The position numbers were made by a program, and so were the translations under genes. The notes beneath the pieces are model-generated. The model saw nothing but the letters and a program-made list of their open reading frames with translations, had not been told where the DNA came from and made no database searches. DNA of 63,449 bases from CAZCEC01 sp964497615 (lineage in GTDB: Bacteria > Chloroflexota > Anaerolineae > Anaerolineales > UBA6663). The first letter of the stretch is position 1, and each line of letters starts with the position of its first letter. Location of the stretch: positions 1-63,449 of the forward strand of contig CAZCEC010000034.1 of NCBI GenBank assembly GCA_964497615.1, written 5' to 3'. This document shows, one piece after another, positions 15,846 through 24,221 of this stretch.

Positions 15846-17405
15846 ATGCGTGTTCATCCCCGTTTCCTGGCGCTGGCCGTCTTCACCGGCGGCATGACCA
15901 CCCTGGCCGTCGAGCTGGCGGCCGCGCGCCTGCTGGGCAATGTCTTCGGCACCAGCAACCTGGTGTGGGCCAACATCATCGGCCTGATCTTGATCTACCT
16001 GACCGCCGGCTACTTCATCGGCGGCCGCTGGGCCGACCGCTCGCCCAACCCGGTGACGTTCTACACCCTGCTCACTTGGGCCGCCTTCACCTCGGGCGTG
16101 GCCCCGCTGGTGGCGCGGCCGGTGCTGCTGTTCGCGGCGCGGGCGGTGGAGGCCTTCGATGCGGCGGTGATGGGCGGCTCGTTCCTCTCGGTGCTGGTGC
16201 TGTTCTCGGTGCCCATCACCCTGCTGGGGTGCGTCTCGCCGTTCGCCATCCGCCTCGCGCTCACCGATTCGCGCCACGCGGGCCAGGTGTCTGGCCGCAT
16301 GTACGCCATCTCCACCCTCGGCTCCATCGTCGGCACCTTCACGCCGACGTTGTGGCTCATCCCCACCCTCGGCACCCTGCGCACCTTCATGCTCTTCTCC
16401 GGCCTGCTGATGTTGGTGGCCCTGGTGGGGCTGTGGCGGGTGGACCGCCGCCGCGCGCTGCTCTCCCTGTGGATGCCGGTCGTGGTGGCGGTGCTGGCTG
16501 TCTTCGCCCTGCGCGGCTCGCTGCGGCCCCTGGACGGCCTGCTGGAGGAGCGCGAGTCCGAGTACAACTTCATCCAGGTGGTCGAGCGCGGCGGCACCCG
16601 CTTCCTCCTGCTGAACGAGGGGCAAGGCATCCACTCGATCTACAACCCCGCCAACCTGGAGACCTTCGGCACCTGGGATTTCTTCCTGGTGGCGCCCCTG
16701 TTCAACGCCCCGCCGCGTGCGCCCGAGCAAGTGCAAAGCCTGGCGCTGGTGGGGCTGGCGGCGGGCACCATCTCCAAGCAGTACACGCACGTCTATGGCC
16801 CCATCCCCATCGACGGGATCGAGATCGACCCTGGCATCGTGGACGTGGGCCGCCGCTACTTCGATATGACCGAGCCGAACCTGAACGTCATCGTGCAGGA
16901 TGGGCGCTGGGCGCTGGCCCGCTCGGACAACACCTACTCGGTCATCGGCGTGGACGCCTATCGCCTGCCCTATATCCCCTGGCACCTGACCACGCGCGAG
17001 TTCTTCACCGAGGCGTACGACCACCTGAGCGCCGATGGCGTGCTGGTCATCAACGTCGGCCGCACCTTCACCGACCGGCGGCTGATCGAGGCAATGGTGG
17101 GCACGCTGGAGAGCGTGTTCGCCTCGGTGCATGTGGTGGACGTGCCCGACACATTCAACAGCATCTTGTTCGCCACCGTGCAGCCGACGACGGCGGACAA
17201 CCTGCGTGCCAACTATGCGCTGATGGATGCGGCCACCCCGGCGCTGCTGCGCTCGGCGGCGGGGCGCGCCATCGCCAACCTCCAGCCCACGCCCGCTTCG
17301 GATATCGTCTTCACCGACGACTGGGCGCCGGTGGAGCAGTTGACCAACTCCATCGTGCTGCGCTTCATCCTCGAAGGCAGCCTCTATCAGCTTGACGTCC
17401 AATAG
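15846..17405 (+). CDS. Membrane-fused spermidine-synthase-like protein
   Basis: 519 residues. The N-terminal part (about residues 5-215) is a bundle of some seven hydrophobic helices. The C-terminal part is a spermidine-synthase-like Rossmann domain with ERESEYNFIQVVE, DGIEIDPGIVDVGRRYFD, VIGVDAYRLPYIPWHL and a final segment after DDWAP. The DDWAP motif is typical of these fused proteins. It is not clear that they make spermidine: several substrate-contact residues of true SpeE cannot be confirmed here. Starts 5 bases after the TIMP-like gene. Confidence 0.82.
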   Translation: MRVHPRFLALAVFTGGMTTLAVELAAARLLGNVFGTSNLVWANIIGLILIYLTAGYFIGGRWADRSPNPVTFYTLLTWAAFTSGVAPLVARPVLLFAARAVEAFDAAVMGGSFLSVLVLFSVPITLLGCVSPFAIRLALTDSRHAGQVSGRMYAISTLGSIVGTFTPTLWLIPTLGTLRTFMLFSGLLMLVALVGLWRVDRRRALLSLWMPVVVAVLAVFALRGSLRPLDGLLEERESEYNFIQVVERGGTRFLLLNEGQGIHSIYNPANLETFGTWDFFLVAPLFNAPPRAPEQVQSLALVGLAAGTISKQYTHVYGPIPIDGIEIDPGIVDVGRRYFDMTEPNLNVIVQDGRWALARSDNTYSVIGVDAYRLPYIPWHLTTREFFTEAYDHLSADGVLVINVGRTFTDRRLIEAMVGTLESVFASVHVVDVPDTFNSILFATVQPTTADNLRANYALMDAATPALLRSAAGRAIANLQPTPASDIVFTDDWAPVEQLTNSIVLRFILEGSLYQLDVQ

Positions 17406-17408
17406 GCT

Positions 17409-17867
17409 ATGGCACCAGCAGTTTCGCTTCGGGCCGCCACGGCGGCCGATCTGCCCGACCTGGCGCGCATGAACCGGGAATTGATCGAGGACGAGCGCAG
17501 CCCCAATCCCATGTCCCTGGCGCAGCTCCAGGCGCGGATGCAGGGCTGGTTGGCGGGTGAGTACCAGGTGGAGTTCTTCGAGGCCGAAGGGAGCGTGGTG
17601 GGCTACGCCGCGTATCGTCTCCGGCCCGACGGACTCTTTCCGGGGGCGACCGTGGCCTACGTGCGGCAGTTCTTCATCGCCCGCGCCAGCCGCGGTCTGG
17701 GGTTGGGCCGCCGCGCCTTCGAGCGCCTGGCGGGCGAACGCTTCCCGCCCGGGTGCCTGATCGAGGTCGACGTCCTGACACTCAATCCGGGGGGCCAGCG
17801 CTTCTGGGAACGCCTTGGGTTCGCGCCCTACTACATCAATCTGCGGAGGCAAAGTGATAGCCCCTGA
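17409..17867 (+). CDS. GNAT-family N-acetyltransferase
   Basis: 152 residues of the GCN5-related fold. The acetyl-CoA loop appears as RGLGLGRRAFERL (R/Q-x-x-G-x-G/A type) after the YVRQFFIA strand, and LNPGGQRFWERLGF is the family C-terminal motif. It starts 3 bases after the spermidine-synthase-like gene and overlaps the next gene by 14 bases, so it belongs to the same operon. Acceptor substrate unknown. Confidence 0.85.
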   Translation: MAPAVSLRAATAADLPDLARMNRELIEDERSPNPMSLAQLQARMQGWLAGEYQVEFFEAEGSVVGYAAYRLRPDGLFPGATVAYVRQFFIARASRGLGLGRRAFERLAGERFPPGCLIEVDVLTLNPGGQRFWERLGFAPYYINLRRQSDSP

Positions 17868-18795
17868 AAAACGGCCCTCCCACCGCGTCTGGCGCATCGT
17901 CCGCTGGCTGCCCCTGGCCGCATTGGCTCTCGCGCTGGGCGTGATCCTGGTGCTCTTCCTGCTCGGCGGCATGCAGCGCGTCACCGCCTGGTATCTCCTG
18001 CAGCTCCTGGTGCCCGTGATCGGCCTGGCCGTCCTGCTGGGCTGCGCCGCCTATGTGCTCATTGTGCTCATCGCGCGGCGGCGTTTCAGCAAGGCCGCGG
18101 CTTTCACCGGCCTTGCCGGGCTTCTGTGCCTTGCCCCGGCCGCGCTCCTGGTGTTCCCAGTGGCCTATCCTGCCGGCCTCGACTCTACCGGCCCCGCCGC
18201 CACGGTGCGCCTGCCCGCCGACGGCCCCCTGCGTGTGTTTTGGGGCGGCGACCGGCTTGAAACCAACCAGCACGCCATCACGCCCGACCAGCGCTGGGCC
18301 TACGACCTCGGCACGGAACCCTACTTCCACGGCAGCACTAACCTGGAGGACTATGGCTGCTATGGCGTGCCCGTGGTCGCCCCCATCGCGGGCCAGGTGA
18401 GCGCCGCGCACGACGGTGTGCCGGACCAGGCCGGCGGGCAGTACGTCCCCAACCTCGAGGCGCCGCTGGGCAACCACGTCATTATCCGCATGGAAACGGG
18501 GACATATCTCGTCATCGCCCACCTGAAGCCGGGCAGTGTGGCCGTGGCGGCGGGCGAAACCGTCGTCGAGGGCCAGGTGATTGGCGCCTGTGGCAACTCC
18601 GGCAACACCAGCGAGCCGCACATCCACATCCATCACCAGCGCCAGGATCCGTCGATCTATCCCCTTAACTTCGCCGAGGGCTTGCCCCTCTTCTTCCGCG
18701 ACCACGACGGCGCGCCCATGCCGGTGGGCGGCGTGCGCATCGAAGGCGAGACCGCCACGGCCACCGGCGACCTCGTGCAGCACCTCGGGCCGTAG
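17854..18795 (+). CDS. Membrane-anchored M23-family peptidase (LytM-like)
   Basis: 313 residues. Three transmembrane helices in the first ~105 residues precede an extracytoplasmic M23 domain. Zinc and catalytic motifs are visible: HLKPGSV, then GNTSEPHIHIHHQ near the C-terminus (H-x-H). The first zinc ligand of canonical M23 (H-x4-D) may correspond to the RWAYDLG region, which lacks an obvious His, so activity should be treated as unproven. GTG 17854 was chosen because CGGAGG lies just upstream, although the spacing of 4 is tight. Confidence 0.75.
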   Translation: MIAPEKRPSHRVWRIVRWLPLAALALALGVILVLFLLGGMQRVTAWYLLQLLVPVIGLAVLLGCAAYVLIVLIARRRFSKAAAFTGLAGLLCLAPAALLVFPVAYPAGLDSTGPAATVRLPADGPLRVFWGGDRLETNQHAITPDQRWAYDLGTEPYFHGSTNLEDYGCYGVPVVAPIAGQVSAAHDGVPDQAGGQYVPNLEAPLGNHVIIRMETGTYLVIAHLKPGSVAVAAGETVVEGQVIGACGNSGNTSEPHIHIHHQRQDPSIYPLNFAEGLPLFFRDHDGAPMPVGGVRIEGETATATGDLVQHLGP

Positions 18796-18798
18796 CGC

Positions 18799-19401
18799 AT
18801 GGAGATGACCGAGCCGGCTGCTGCACGGGTGGACCCAACCCTCCGCTTCGCCTTCCGCTATCCGCACGGCCTCTGGCAGTATGCGCTGCTCGTGATGCTT
18901 GTGGCGCTGTTCGCGATCCTGGCGGTGGACTTTCTGGCGGAGGTGGGGGGCGCCGCTGGCGAAGCCGCGCCGCCTGCGCCAGTGCTTGGCGCCCTCACCC
19001 CCGTTCTCTTGTTCATGGTCATCGCGGTGGCGCTGGTGGATTTCCTCTGGCTCACGGCGGGGCGCGAAGTGGTTGAGATCAACGCCGATCAGGTCATCCT
19101 GCGGCACGCGGTCTTTGGCATTGGGCCGCGCCGGGCTTTCCCTCGGCCCGAGATCGGCGAAATCTTCATGTCTCAGCCGTCCGGCGGCGCGGTCAAGCGC
19201 TGGCTGTCGCTCACCGACAGCGGCCTGTTTGATTTCAAGCGCGGCAAGATCGGCATCAACATCCGCCGCGCGGGCGAGCCTTTGCGGACCTACCGGTTTG
19301 CCGGGGGCGTCAAACCGCGCGAGGCCGAGCAGGTGTTGGCCCGCATCTGGGCGGCGTTTCCGCACTATGCGCCGCGGACGGCGGGGAGGCGCGCGAAATG
19401 A
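18799..19401 (+). CDS. Two-helix membrane protein with a PH-like cytoplasmic domain, unknown function
   Basis: 200 residues. Two hydrophobic helices (about 29-50 and 70-90) are followed by a beta-rich segment (EVVEINADQVILRHAVFG) resembling bacterial PH-like domains. I recognise no named family. It begins 3 bases after the M23 gene, and its stop overlaps the next start (ATGA), so it is part of the same operon. Confidence 0.6.
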   Translation: MEMTEPAAARVDPTLRFAFRYPHGLWQYALLVMLVALFAILAVDFLAEVGGAAGEAAPPAPVLGALTPVLLFMVIAVALVDFLWLTAGREVVEINADQVILRHAVFGIGPRRAFPRPEIGEIFMSQPSGGAVKRWLSLTDSGLFDFKRGKIGINIRRAGEPLRTYRFAGGVKPREAEQVLARIWAAFPHYAPRTAGRRAK

Positions 19402-19853
19402 CCAAGTTGATCGAGGATGAAATCCGCTATGCCACCTTCGTGGGCGCGCCCGCCGGGCGCGTCTATGACGGCATCGCCACGGCGGCCGGGCTGGATGGCT
19501 GGTTCACCGCCGGGGCGGAGATCGACGCGCGCCCCGGCGGCCGCATCGTCTTCCGCTGGAAGGACTTCGGCCCGGACAAGGTCACTGGCAGCGATGGCGG
19601 GCCCGTGCTGGAGGCCGACCGCCCGCACCGCTTCGTCTTCCAGTGGTCGCCGGACAGCCGCGACTACCAGACTACGGTCGAGCTCGACTTTGAACCCACC
19701 GCGGGCGGCACCGTCATCCGCCTGCGCGAGCACGGCTACCGCGACACCCCCGCCGGCCTGCGCGCCATGCTCAACTGCGCGGCCGGGTGGGGCGAGGCGC
19801 TGACGCTGTGGAAGTTCTGGGCGGAGCAGGCCACTCACCCTGCCCACACATAG
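19398..19853 (+). CDS. SRPBCC (AHSA1/START-like) domain protein
   Basis: 151 residues with the AHSA1 pattern: an N-terminal strand, VYDGIATAAGLDGWFTAG, PGGRIVFRWKDFG, PHRFVFQW, TVELDFEP and a final helix beginning NCAAGWGEALTLWKFW. Members form a hydrophobic ligand pocket; ligand unknown. The ATG overlaps the previous stop codon. Confidence 0.85.
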   Translation: MTKLIEDEIRYATFVGAPAGRVYDGIATAAGLDGWFTAGAEIDARPGGRIVFRWKDFGPDKVTGSDGGPVLEADRPHRFVFQWSPDSRDYQTTVELDFEPTAGGTVIRLREHGYRDTPAGLRAMLNCAAGWGEALTLWKFWAEQATHPAHT

Positions 19854-19857
19854 GCAG

Positions 19858-19885
19858 TTGACAGGCGTATCAATTTTGGTACACT
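19858..19885 (+). promoter_or_regulatory. Predicted leaderless promoter of the HigBA-type operon
   Basis: A perfect TTGACA (19858-19863), a 16-base spacer and TACACT (19880-19885). The -10 box ends exactly six bases before the GTG start at 19892. This is the best sigma-70-type promoter on the plus strand of the window and implies a leaderless toxin mRNA. Confidence 0.6.
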
Positions 19886-19891
19886 CACCCT

Positions 19892-20254
19892 GTGGCTGAT
19901 CCCTTCGGGCGGCGGACTCCTATCCTGTCGGTAATCTTCTACCGGCGCGCGACGGGATCGGAGCCGGTGCGCGAATGGCCCAAGTCGTTGGCAGTAGATG
20001 ACCGGAAGGCCATCGGCGCGGACATTAAGGCTGTGCAATACAGTTGGCCGATTGGAATGCCTCTTATTCGAAGATTGGAGCCGGAGCTGTGGGAGGTTAG
20101 GTCTCGCCTCCAGCATGTCATCGCGCGGGTGGTTATTACGATTGACGGTTCAGCAATGGTGCTCTTGCATGGGTTTATCAAGAAGAGCCAGCAGACTCCG
20201 AATTTTGAACTGCGGCTGGCACGGGCTCGCCTAGCTGATTTGCACAAGAGGTAA
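19892..20254 (+). CDS. HigB/RelE-like toxin (phage-derived Gp49-like family)
   Basis: 120 residues. The pattern FYRRATGSEPVREW, a short helix (DDRKAIGADI), PLIRRLEPELWEVRSRL, RVVITIDGSAMVLLHGFIKKSQQTP is that of the Gp49/HigB toxins, which cleave mRNA at the ribosome. It is followed 4 bases later by an XRE antitoxin, the toxin-first HigBA order. The GTG start coincides with the predicted transcription start and has no ribosome site. Base composition is noticeably less GC-rich than its neighbours, consistent with acquisition. Confidence 0.85.
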   Translation: MADPFGRRTPILSVIFYRRATGSEPVREWPKSLAVDDRKAIGADIKAVQYSWPIGMPLIRRLEPELWEVRSRLQHVIARVVITIDGSAMVLLHGFIKKSQQTPNFELRLARARLADLHKR

Positions 20255-20258
20255 GGCA

Positions 20259-20540
20259 ATGAACAAGAAGCACACCGGTGGCAATTTTGATGACTTTCTG
20301 AAGGAAGAAGGCATCTATGATGAAGTCGTCACCATTGCTGCGAAGCGAGTAATCGCCTACCAAATCAAGGGTGAAATGAAGCGTAGCAAGATAACCAAGA
20401 CCGAGTTGGCGAATCGCATGGGCACCAGCCGCGCTGCCCTCGAGCGGCTGCTTGACCCATCCAATCCCTCCGTGACGATTGCCACCCTGGAACGGGCAGC
20501 CTCGGCGCTGGGCAAGTCGCTGCGTATCGAACTGGCTTAG
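20259..20540 (+). CDS. HigA-like antitoxin with XRE helix-turn-helix
   Basis: 93 residues. The helix-turn-helix is in the second half: SKITKTELANRMGTSRAALERLLDP followed by the TIATLERAASALG helix. The N-terminal part probably wraps the toxin. It starts 4 bases after the toxin gene and should both neutralise it and repress the shared promoter at 19858-19885. Confidence 0.88.
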   Translation: MNKKHTGGNFDDFLKEEGIYDEVVTIAAKRVIAYQIKGEMKRSKITKTELANRMGTSRAALERLLDPSNPSVTIATLERAASALGKSLRIELA

Positions 20541-20548
20541 GCTCGAAC

Positions 20549-21268
20549 ATGCGCACCATGCCCCCCTGGCTGACTCTCTCCTGCCGCCTCGTCCTCATCG
20601 CCCTGATCCCCATCGTCCTCACCCTGACGAACGTGCGCCTGCTGATGACGCACCTCTTCCCAGAGATCGAGTACAGCCTGCCCGGCTTCCCGGCCGACCC
20701 GTACGGCTTCACCAAAGAAGACCGGCTCAAGTGGTCCAAGCTCTCGATTGACTATCTGCACAACGATCAGGGGATTGAGTTCCTGCGCGCTCTGCGCTTC
20801 CCGCCGGGTGTCACCGCGCCGCCCGAGTCGTGCCCCTTCTACCTCGACGGCGACTGCAACCGCTTCTACAACGACCGCGAGCTAAAGCACATGGAGGACG
20901 TCAAGGTGGTGACCACCTGGGCGCTGCGCGTCTGGGCGCTGGGCGGCATCCTGTGCCTGCTGGCGGTGGCGGGGCTGTACTACTTCGGCGAGCGCGCGGC
21001 GCTGCGGGGCGCGCTCCTGGGCGGCGCCGGCCTCACCATCGCCATCCTGCTATCCATCGTGGTGTACTTGCTCATCAACTTCAACACCTTCTTCACCCAA
21101 TTTCACCAGGTGTTCTTTGAGAGCGAGACCTGGATCTTCCTGTGGTCCGATTCGCTCATCCGCCTGTTCCCCATCCGCTTCTGGCAAGATACCTTCATCT
21201 TCGTCGGCGGCGGTGCGATCCTGGAGGCGCTCGCCATCGCCGGCATCGCCTGGTACTGGCTGAAGTAA
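20549..21268 (+). CDS. TIGR01906/DUF1461-family integral membrane protein
   Basis: 239 residues. One N-terminal helix, an extracytoplasmic region containing YGFTKEDRLKWS and YLHNDQGIEFL, then three or four helices. The family signature FFTQFHQVFFESETWIF then DSLIRLFPIRFWQD is near the C-terminus. Function of the family is unknown. It starts 8 bases after the antitoxin but its composition is that of the chromosome, so linkage to the toxin pair may be incidental. Confidence 0.82.
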   Translation: MRTMPPWLTLSCRLVLIALIPIVLTLTNVRLLMTHLFPEIEYSLPGFPADPYGFTKEDRLKWSKLSIDYLHNDQGIEFLRALRFPPGVTAPPESCPFYLDGDCNRFYNDRELKHMEDVKVVTTWALRVWALGGILCLLAVAGLYYFGERAALRGALLGGAGLTIAILLSIVVYLLINFNTFFTQFHQVFFESETWIFLWSDSLIRLFPIRFWQDTFIFVGGGAILEALAIAGIAWYWLK

Positions 21269-21270
21269 CC

Positions 21271-21484
21271 CTCTCACCGCGGAGCACGCGGAGTTCGCTG
21301 AGAAATGCAGAAAGGGCGCGGAGACGACCCGCACCGGTCATCCCCGCGCCCTTTCGGTATCACAACCTGAACAGACTTTCTCCGCGCTCTTTGCGAAGCA
21401 CCCCTTTGGGGCCGCGAACTCCGCGGTGAGTAAATCAGCCTGAACAGACTTTCTCCGCGTTCTCCGCGAACTCCGCGGTGAAAT
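21271..21484. repeat. CCGCGGAG-type repeats, one forward and two inverted copies
   Basis: A forward copy near 21273-21322 (CACCGCGGAG, CGCGGAGTTCGC) faces two tandem reverse copies at 21366-21430 and 21438-21483. Both reverse copies begin CCTGAACAGACTTTCTCCGC and end CGAACTCCGCGGTGA. The arrangement could fold into a long stem between the convergent genes. No gene is present. Confidence 0.75.
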
Positions 21485-21497
21485 TAGCCGTGTGTGC

Positions 21498-22709
21498 TCA
21501 GGCCCCGTAGCGCTCCAGCCGCAGCCCATGCGCCAGCGCCAGCGGCATCAGGTCCGTCGCCGGGAAGCGCCCCAGCCCGCCGGTGATGCAGGCGCGCTCG
21601 CCGAACTCTTGCGCCGCGTCGCGCATGTGGGTTTCGGGCGCCCACAGCAGTAGCGGCACCGGGTGCCAGGAGTGCGCCCGCAGCTTGGCCGGCGTGGAAT
21701 GGTCGCCGGTGATGATGAGCACGTCCGGCTTCAGGTCCAACAATGCGGGCATCGCGGCATCCACTGTCTCGATCACCTTCACCTTGCCGTCAAAGTCGCC
21801 GTCCTCGCCCCGCGAGTCGGTGGGCTTGACGTGCACAAAGAAGAAGTCGTAGTCGTTCCAGATGGTCTTGAGGTGGGCAAACTCATCGGCCGGGCTGTCG
21901 CCGCTGAAGTGCTGCACGTCCATCCCCACCAACTGCGACACGCCCTTGTACATCGGATACACCGCGGTGCAGGCCGCCCGCAGCTTGTACACGTCCTTGT
22001 ACTTGGGCAGGTTTGGGTCGCCGGAGAAGCCCCGCAGGGTCAGGCCGTTGGCCTGCGGCTGGCCGGCCAGGGCCTTGTGCGCCGCCGCGATCCACGCGTT
22101 GGCGATATCGGCCGTGCGCTGCGCGGCGGGCGTGCGCGCCACGGCCGGCAGCGGCGGCACGCCGGTCTTCTGCGGGTCGGTCTCATCCACCTCGGCTGAG
22201 AGGCCTTCGCCCCGGAACACGACCACGAAGCGGTACTCCTTCACCGGCTGCACTTCGATTTCGACGCCCGGAATTTTGATCTCGGCCAGCCGGGCCACCA
22301 GCGGCGCGGCGGCCTCGCTCTTGATGCGGCCCGCGCGCCGGTCGGTGATGGCGCCGTCCGGCCCCAGGGTGCAGAAGTTACCGCGCGCGGCCACGTCGTT
22401 GGGGCCGACCTGGACCCCGATGCCAAACGCCTCCAGCACGCCGCGCCCGATGTCGAACTTGATCGGGTCGTAGCCAAACATAGCCAGGTGCGCGGGGCCG
22501 GAGCCGGGCGAAACCCCCAGGCTGACGGGCACGCTCAGCCCCAGGCAGCCCTCCGCCGCCAGCCGGTTCATGTTCGGGCGTTGGGCGGCTTCGAGTTCGG
22601 TGGGGCCGCCGGGGATGATCGGCAGTCCGCCTAGCCCGTCCAGCACCAGCAGCACGATCTTGGTCGTGCCGGTGGTGGTGAGTTTGCGCATCAGCTCAAG
22701 GGTAGCCAT
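21498..22709 (-). CDS. apgM: 2,3-bisphosphoglycerate-independent phosphoglycerate mutase, archaeal type
   Basis: 403 residues. Interconverts 3- and 2-phosphoglycerate in glycolysis and gluconeogenesis. The alkaline-phosphatase-fold motifs are present: LLVLDGLGG near the N-terminus, VSLGVSPGSGPAHLAMFGYDP (with the family Ser), RGNFCT, VHVKPTDSRGEDGDF and ITGDHSTP. It is convergent with the upstream block and divergent from yvcK, and sits next to gap-pgk-tpiA, completing much of lower glycolysis in one place. A minus-strand TATAAT lies about 70 bases before the start. Confidence 0.93.
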   Translation of the reverse strand: MATLELMRKLTTTGTTKIVLLVLDGLGGLPIIPGGPTELEAAQRPNMNRLAAEGCLGLSVPVSLGVSPGSGPAHLAMFGYDPIKFDIGRGVLEAFGIGVQVGPNDVAARGNFCTLGPDGAITDRRAGRIKSEAAAPLVARLAEIKIPGVEIEVQPVKEYRFVVVFRGEGLSAEVDETDPQKTGVPPLPAVARTPAAQRTADIANAWIAAAHKALAGQPQANGLTLRGFSGDPNLPKYKDVYKLRAACTAVYPMYKGVSQLVGMDVQHFSGDSPADEFAHLKTIWNDYDFFFVHVKPTDSRGEDGDFDGKVKVIETVDAAMPALLDLKPDVLIITGDHSTPAKLRAHSWHPVPLLLWAPETHMRDAAQEFGERACITGGLGRFPATDLMPLALAHGLRLERYGA

Positions 22710-22781
22710 GGGGTCTCCGAATCAGGCGGCGCGGCCGCCGGTGGCGTGCCGGGGCTGGGGCCTCTGCACCAGCCTTTTACG

Positions 22782-22787
22782 ATTATA
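22782..22787 (-). promoter_or_regulatory. Candidate -10 box for apgM
   Basis: TATAAT on the minus strand, 72 bases before the apgM ATG. The -35 position (22805-22810, TGTCAC) is a poor match. It lies back to back with the yvcK promoter. Confidence 0.4.
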
Positions 22788-22840
22788 GCCACTTTCCGCA
22801 CCAGGTGACAGTTGTGCGGCGTTTTGGCGATTTCCGTCTC

Positions 22841-22869
22841 TTTACCGGCCAAATTAACTCTGATATCAT
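22841..22869 (+). promoter_or_regulatory. Candidate promoter of the yvcK-gap-pgk operon
   Basis: TTTACC (22841-22846), a 17-base spacer and TATCAT (22864-22869); the start would fall near 22876, about 19 bases before the yvcK ATG. The nearby sequence is AT-rich compared with the surroundings (ATTAACTCTGATATCATC). Confidence 0.45.
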
Positions 22870-22894
22870 CCTACCGGTTAAGCGGTTTACCATC

Positions 22895-24199
22895 ATGCGC
22901 CGGCTCGTTAACTCACTACCTTCCCAATTGCGCTGGCTGCGGCCGGGCCTCGGCATCAAGCGGTGGCTGGTGCTGCTGGTCGTCGGCGCCACCCTCATGG
23001 GGTTGGGCGGCGCCTACCTGCTCTCAGATCTGTACCATACCCTGGCCCTCCCGCCAGCGGCCAGCGCCCTCACCCTGCAATTCGTCCCCCGGCTGCTGCG
23101 GGCGGCCCTCTTTGGCGGCCTGGGGGCGGCCATAATGTTCTGGGCGCTGCGTGGCATCCAGCGCGCTTTGCTGGCCCCCTTCATCCGGCCGGGGCAGGAT
23201 GTGACCGGGGCCATCACCGCCCACCGGCGGCGCGGCCGCGGGCCAAAGATTGTGGCCATTGGCGGCGGCACCGGGCTGTCCACCATCCTGCGCGGGCTGA
23301 AGGCCCACACCTCCAATCTCACCGCCATTGTCACGGTAGCGGATGACGGTGGCTCCTCGGGCCGTTTGCGCCGCGCCCTGGGCGTGCTGCCCCCTGGCGA
23401 CTTCCGCAACTGCCTGGCCGCGCTGGCCGAAGACGAATCGGTCACCACCCAGTTGTTTCAATACCGGTTTGGCCGCGACCAGGACCTGGGTGGGCACTCC
23501 TTCGGCAACCTGTTCATCACGGCCTTGGCCGAGGTGACCGGCAGTTTCGAGCAGGCGTTGGTCGAGTCGAGCCGGGTGCTCGCCATCCGGGGCCAGGTCT
23601 TGCCATCCACCTTGCAGAATGTTACCCTGGTAGGGGAGTTGGCCGTGGGGCTGGAGCCAGTGAGCCGGGTGGAAGGCGAATCGCAGATCACCCTGGCCGA
23701 GGGGGCCATCCGGCGCGTGTTCCTCCAGCCGGACGACGTGCCGGCCTATCCCGCGGCCATCAAAGCCTTGCTCGACGCGGACCTGATCGTGCTGGGGCCG
23801 GGCAGCCTGTACACCAGCCTGCTGCCGAATCTGCTGGTGCGCGACCTGACCGAGGCCATCGCCGCCAGCCGCGCCGTCAAGGTGTACATCTGCAACACCG
23901 CCACCCAGCCCGGCGAGACCGAAGGCTACAGCGTCTATGACCACGTGGACGCCATCGAGCGCCACACGCGCCGCGGCCTGTTTCCAATCGTGCTGGCGAA
24001 CGACGCGCAGACCGGCGCCTTGCTGCCGCGGCTGAAGTGGGTGGCGCTCGCCCCGCCGGTGAACGGCGCGCGCCGCACACTCACCGCCGACCTGGCCGAC
24101 CGCGACCGCCCCTGGCGGCACGACGGCCACAAGACGGCGGCCGTCCTGATGAACTTGCTTACTCAAGCCGAGGCCGACCGGCCTCTGCCCGCTGGCTAA
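22895..24199 (+). CDS. yvcK: YvcK/CofD-like gluconeogenesis factor with N-terminal membrane helices
   Basis: 434 residues. Two transmembrane helices (about residues 25-50 and 66-88) precede the YvcK domain. That domain contains VAIGGGTGLSTILRGLK, VTVADDGGSSGRLRRALGVLPPGDFRNCLAAL, GHSFGNL, LGPGSLYTSLLPNLLV and CNTATQPGETEGYSVYDHV. YvcK binds UDP-sugars and is needed for growth on gluconeogenic carbon and for cell-wall balance in Firmicutes and Actinobacteria. The usual partners rapZ and whiA are absent; instead it leads the gap-pgk cluster, 22 bases before gap. I chose ATG 22895 over a GTG 90 bases upstream because the promoter lies between them. Confidence 0.9.
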   Translation: MRRLVNSLPSQLRWLRPGLGIKRWLVLLVVGATLMGLGGAYLLSDLYHTLALPPAASALTLQFVPRLLRAALFGGLGAAIMFWALRGIQRALLAPFIRPGQDVTGAITAHRRRGRGPKIVAIGGGTGLSTILRGLKAHTSNLTAIVTVADDGGSSGRLRRALGVLPPGDFRNCLAALAEDESVTTQLFQYRFGRDQDLGGHSFGNLFITALAEVTGSFEQALVESSRVLAIRGQVLPSTLQNVTLVGELAVGLEPVSRVEGESQITLAEGAIRRVFLQPDDVPAYPAAIKALLDADLIVLGPGSLYTSLLPNLLVRDLTEAIAASRAVKVYICNTATQPGETEGYSVYDHVDAIERHTRRGLFPIVLANDAQTGALLPRLKWVALAPPVNGARRTLTADLADRDRPWRHDGHKTAAVLMNLLTQAEADRPLPAG

Positions 24200-24221
24200 C
24201 CCTAGACAAGGAGTATTGCTT

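Noticed and set aside
15843..17984. 713-codon open frame on the minus strand
   Set aside because: It lies antisense to the spermidine-synthase-like, GNAT and M23 genes, has low-complexity His/Gln/Arg composition and no recognisable domain.
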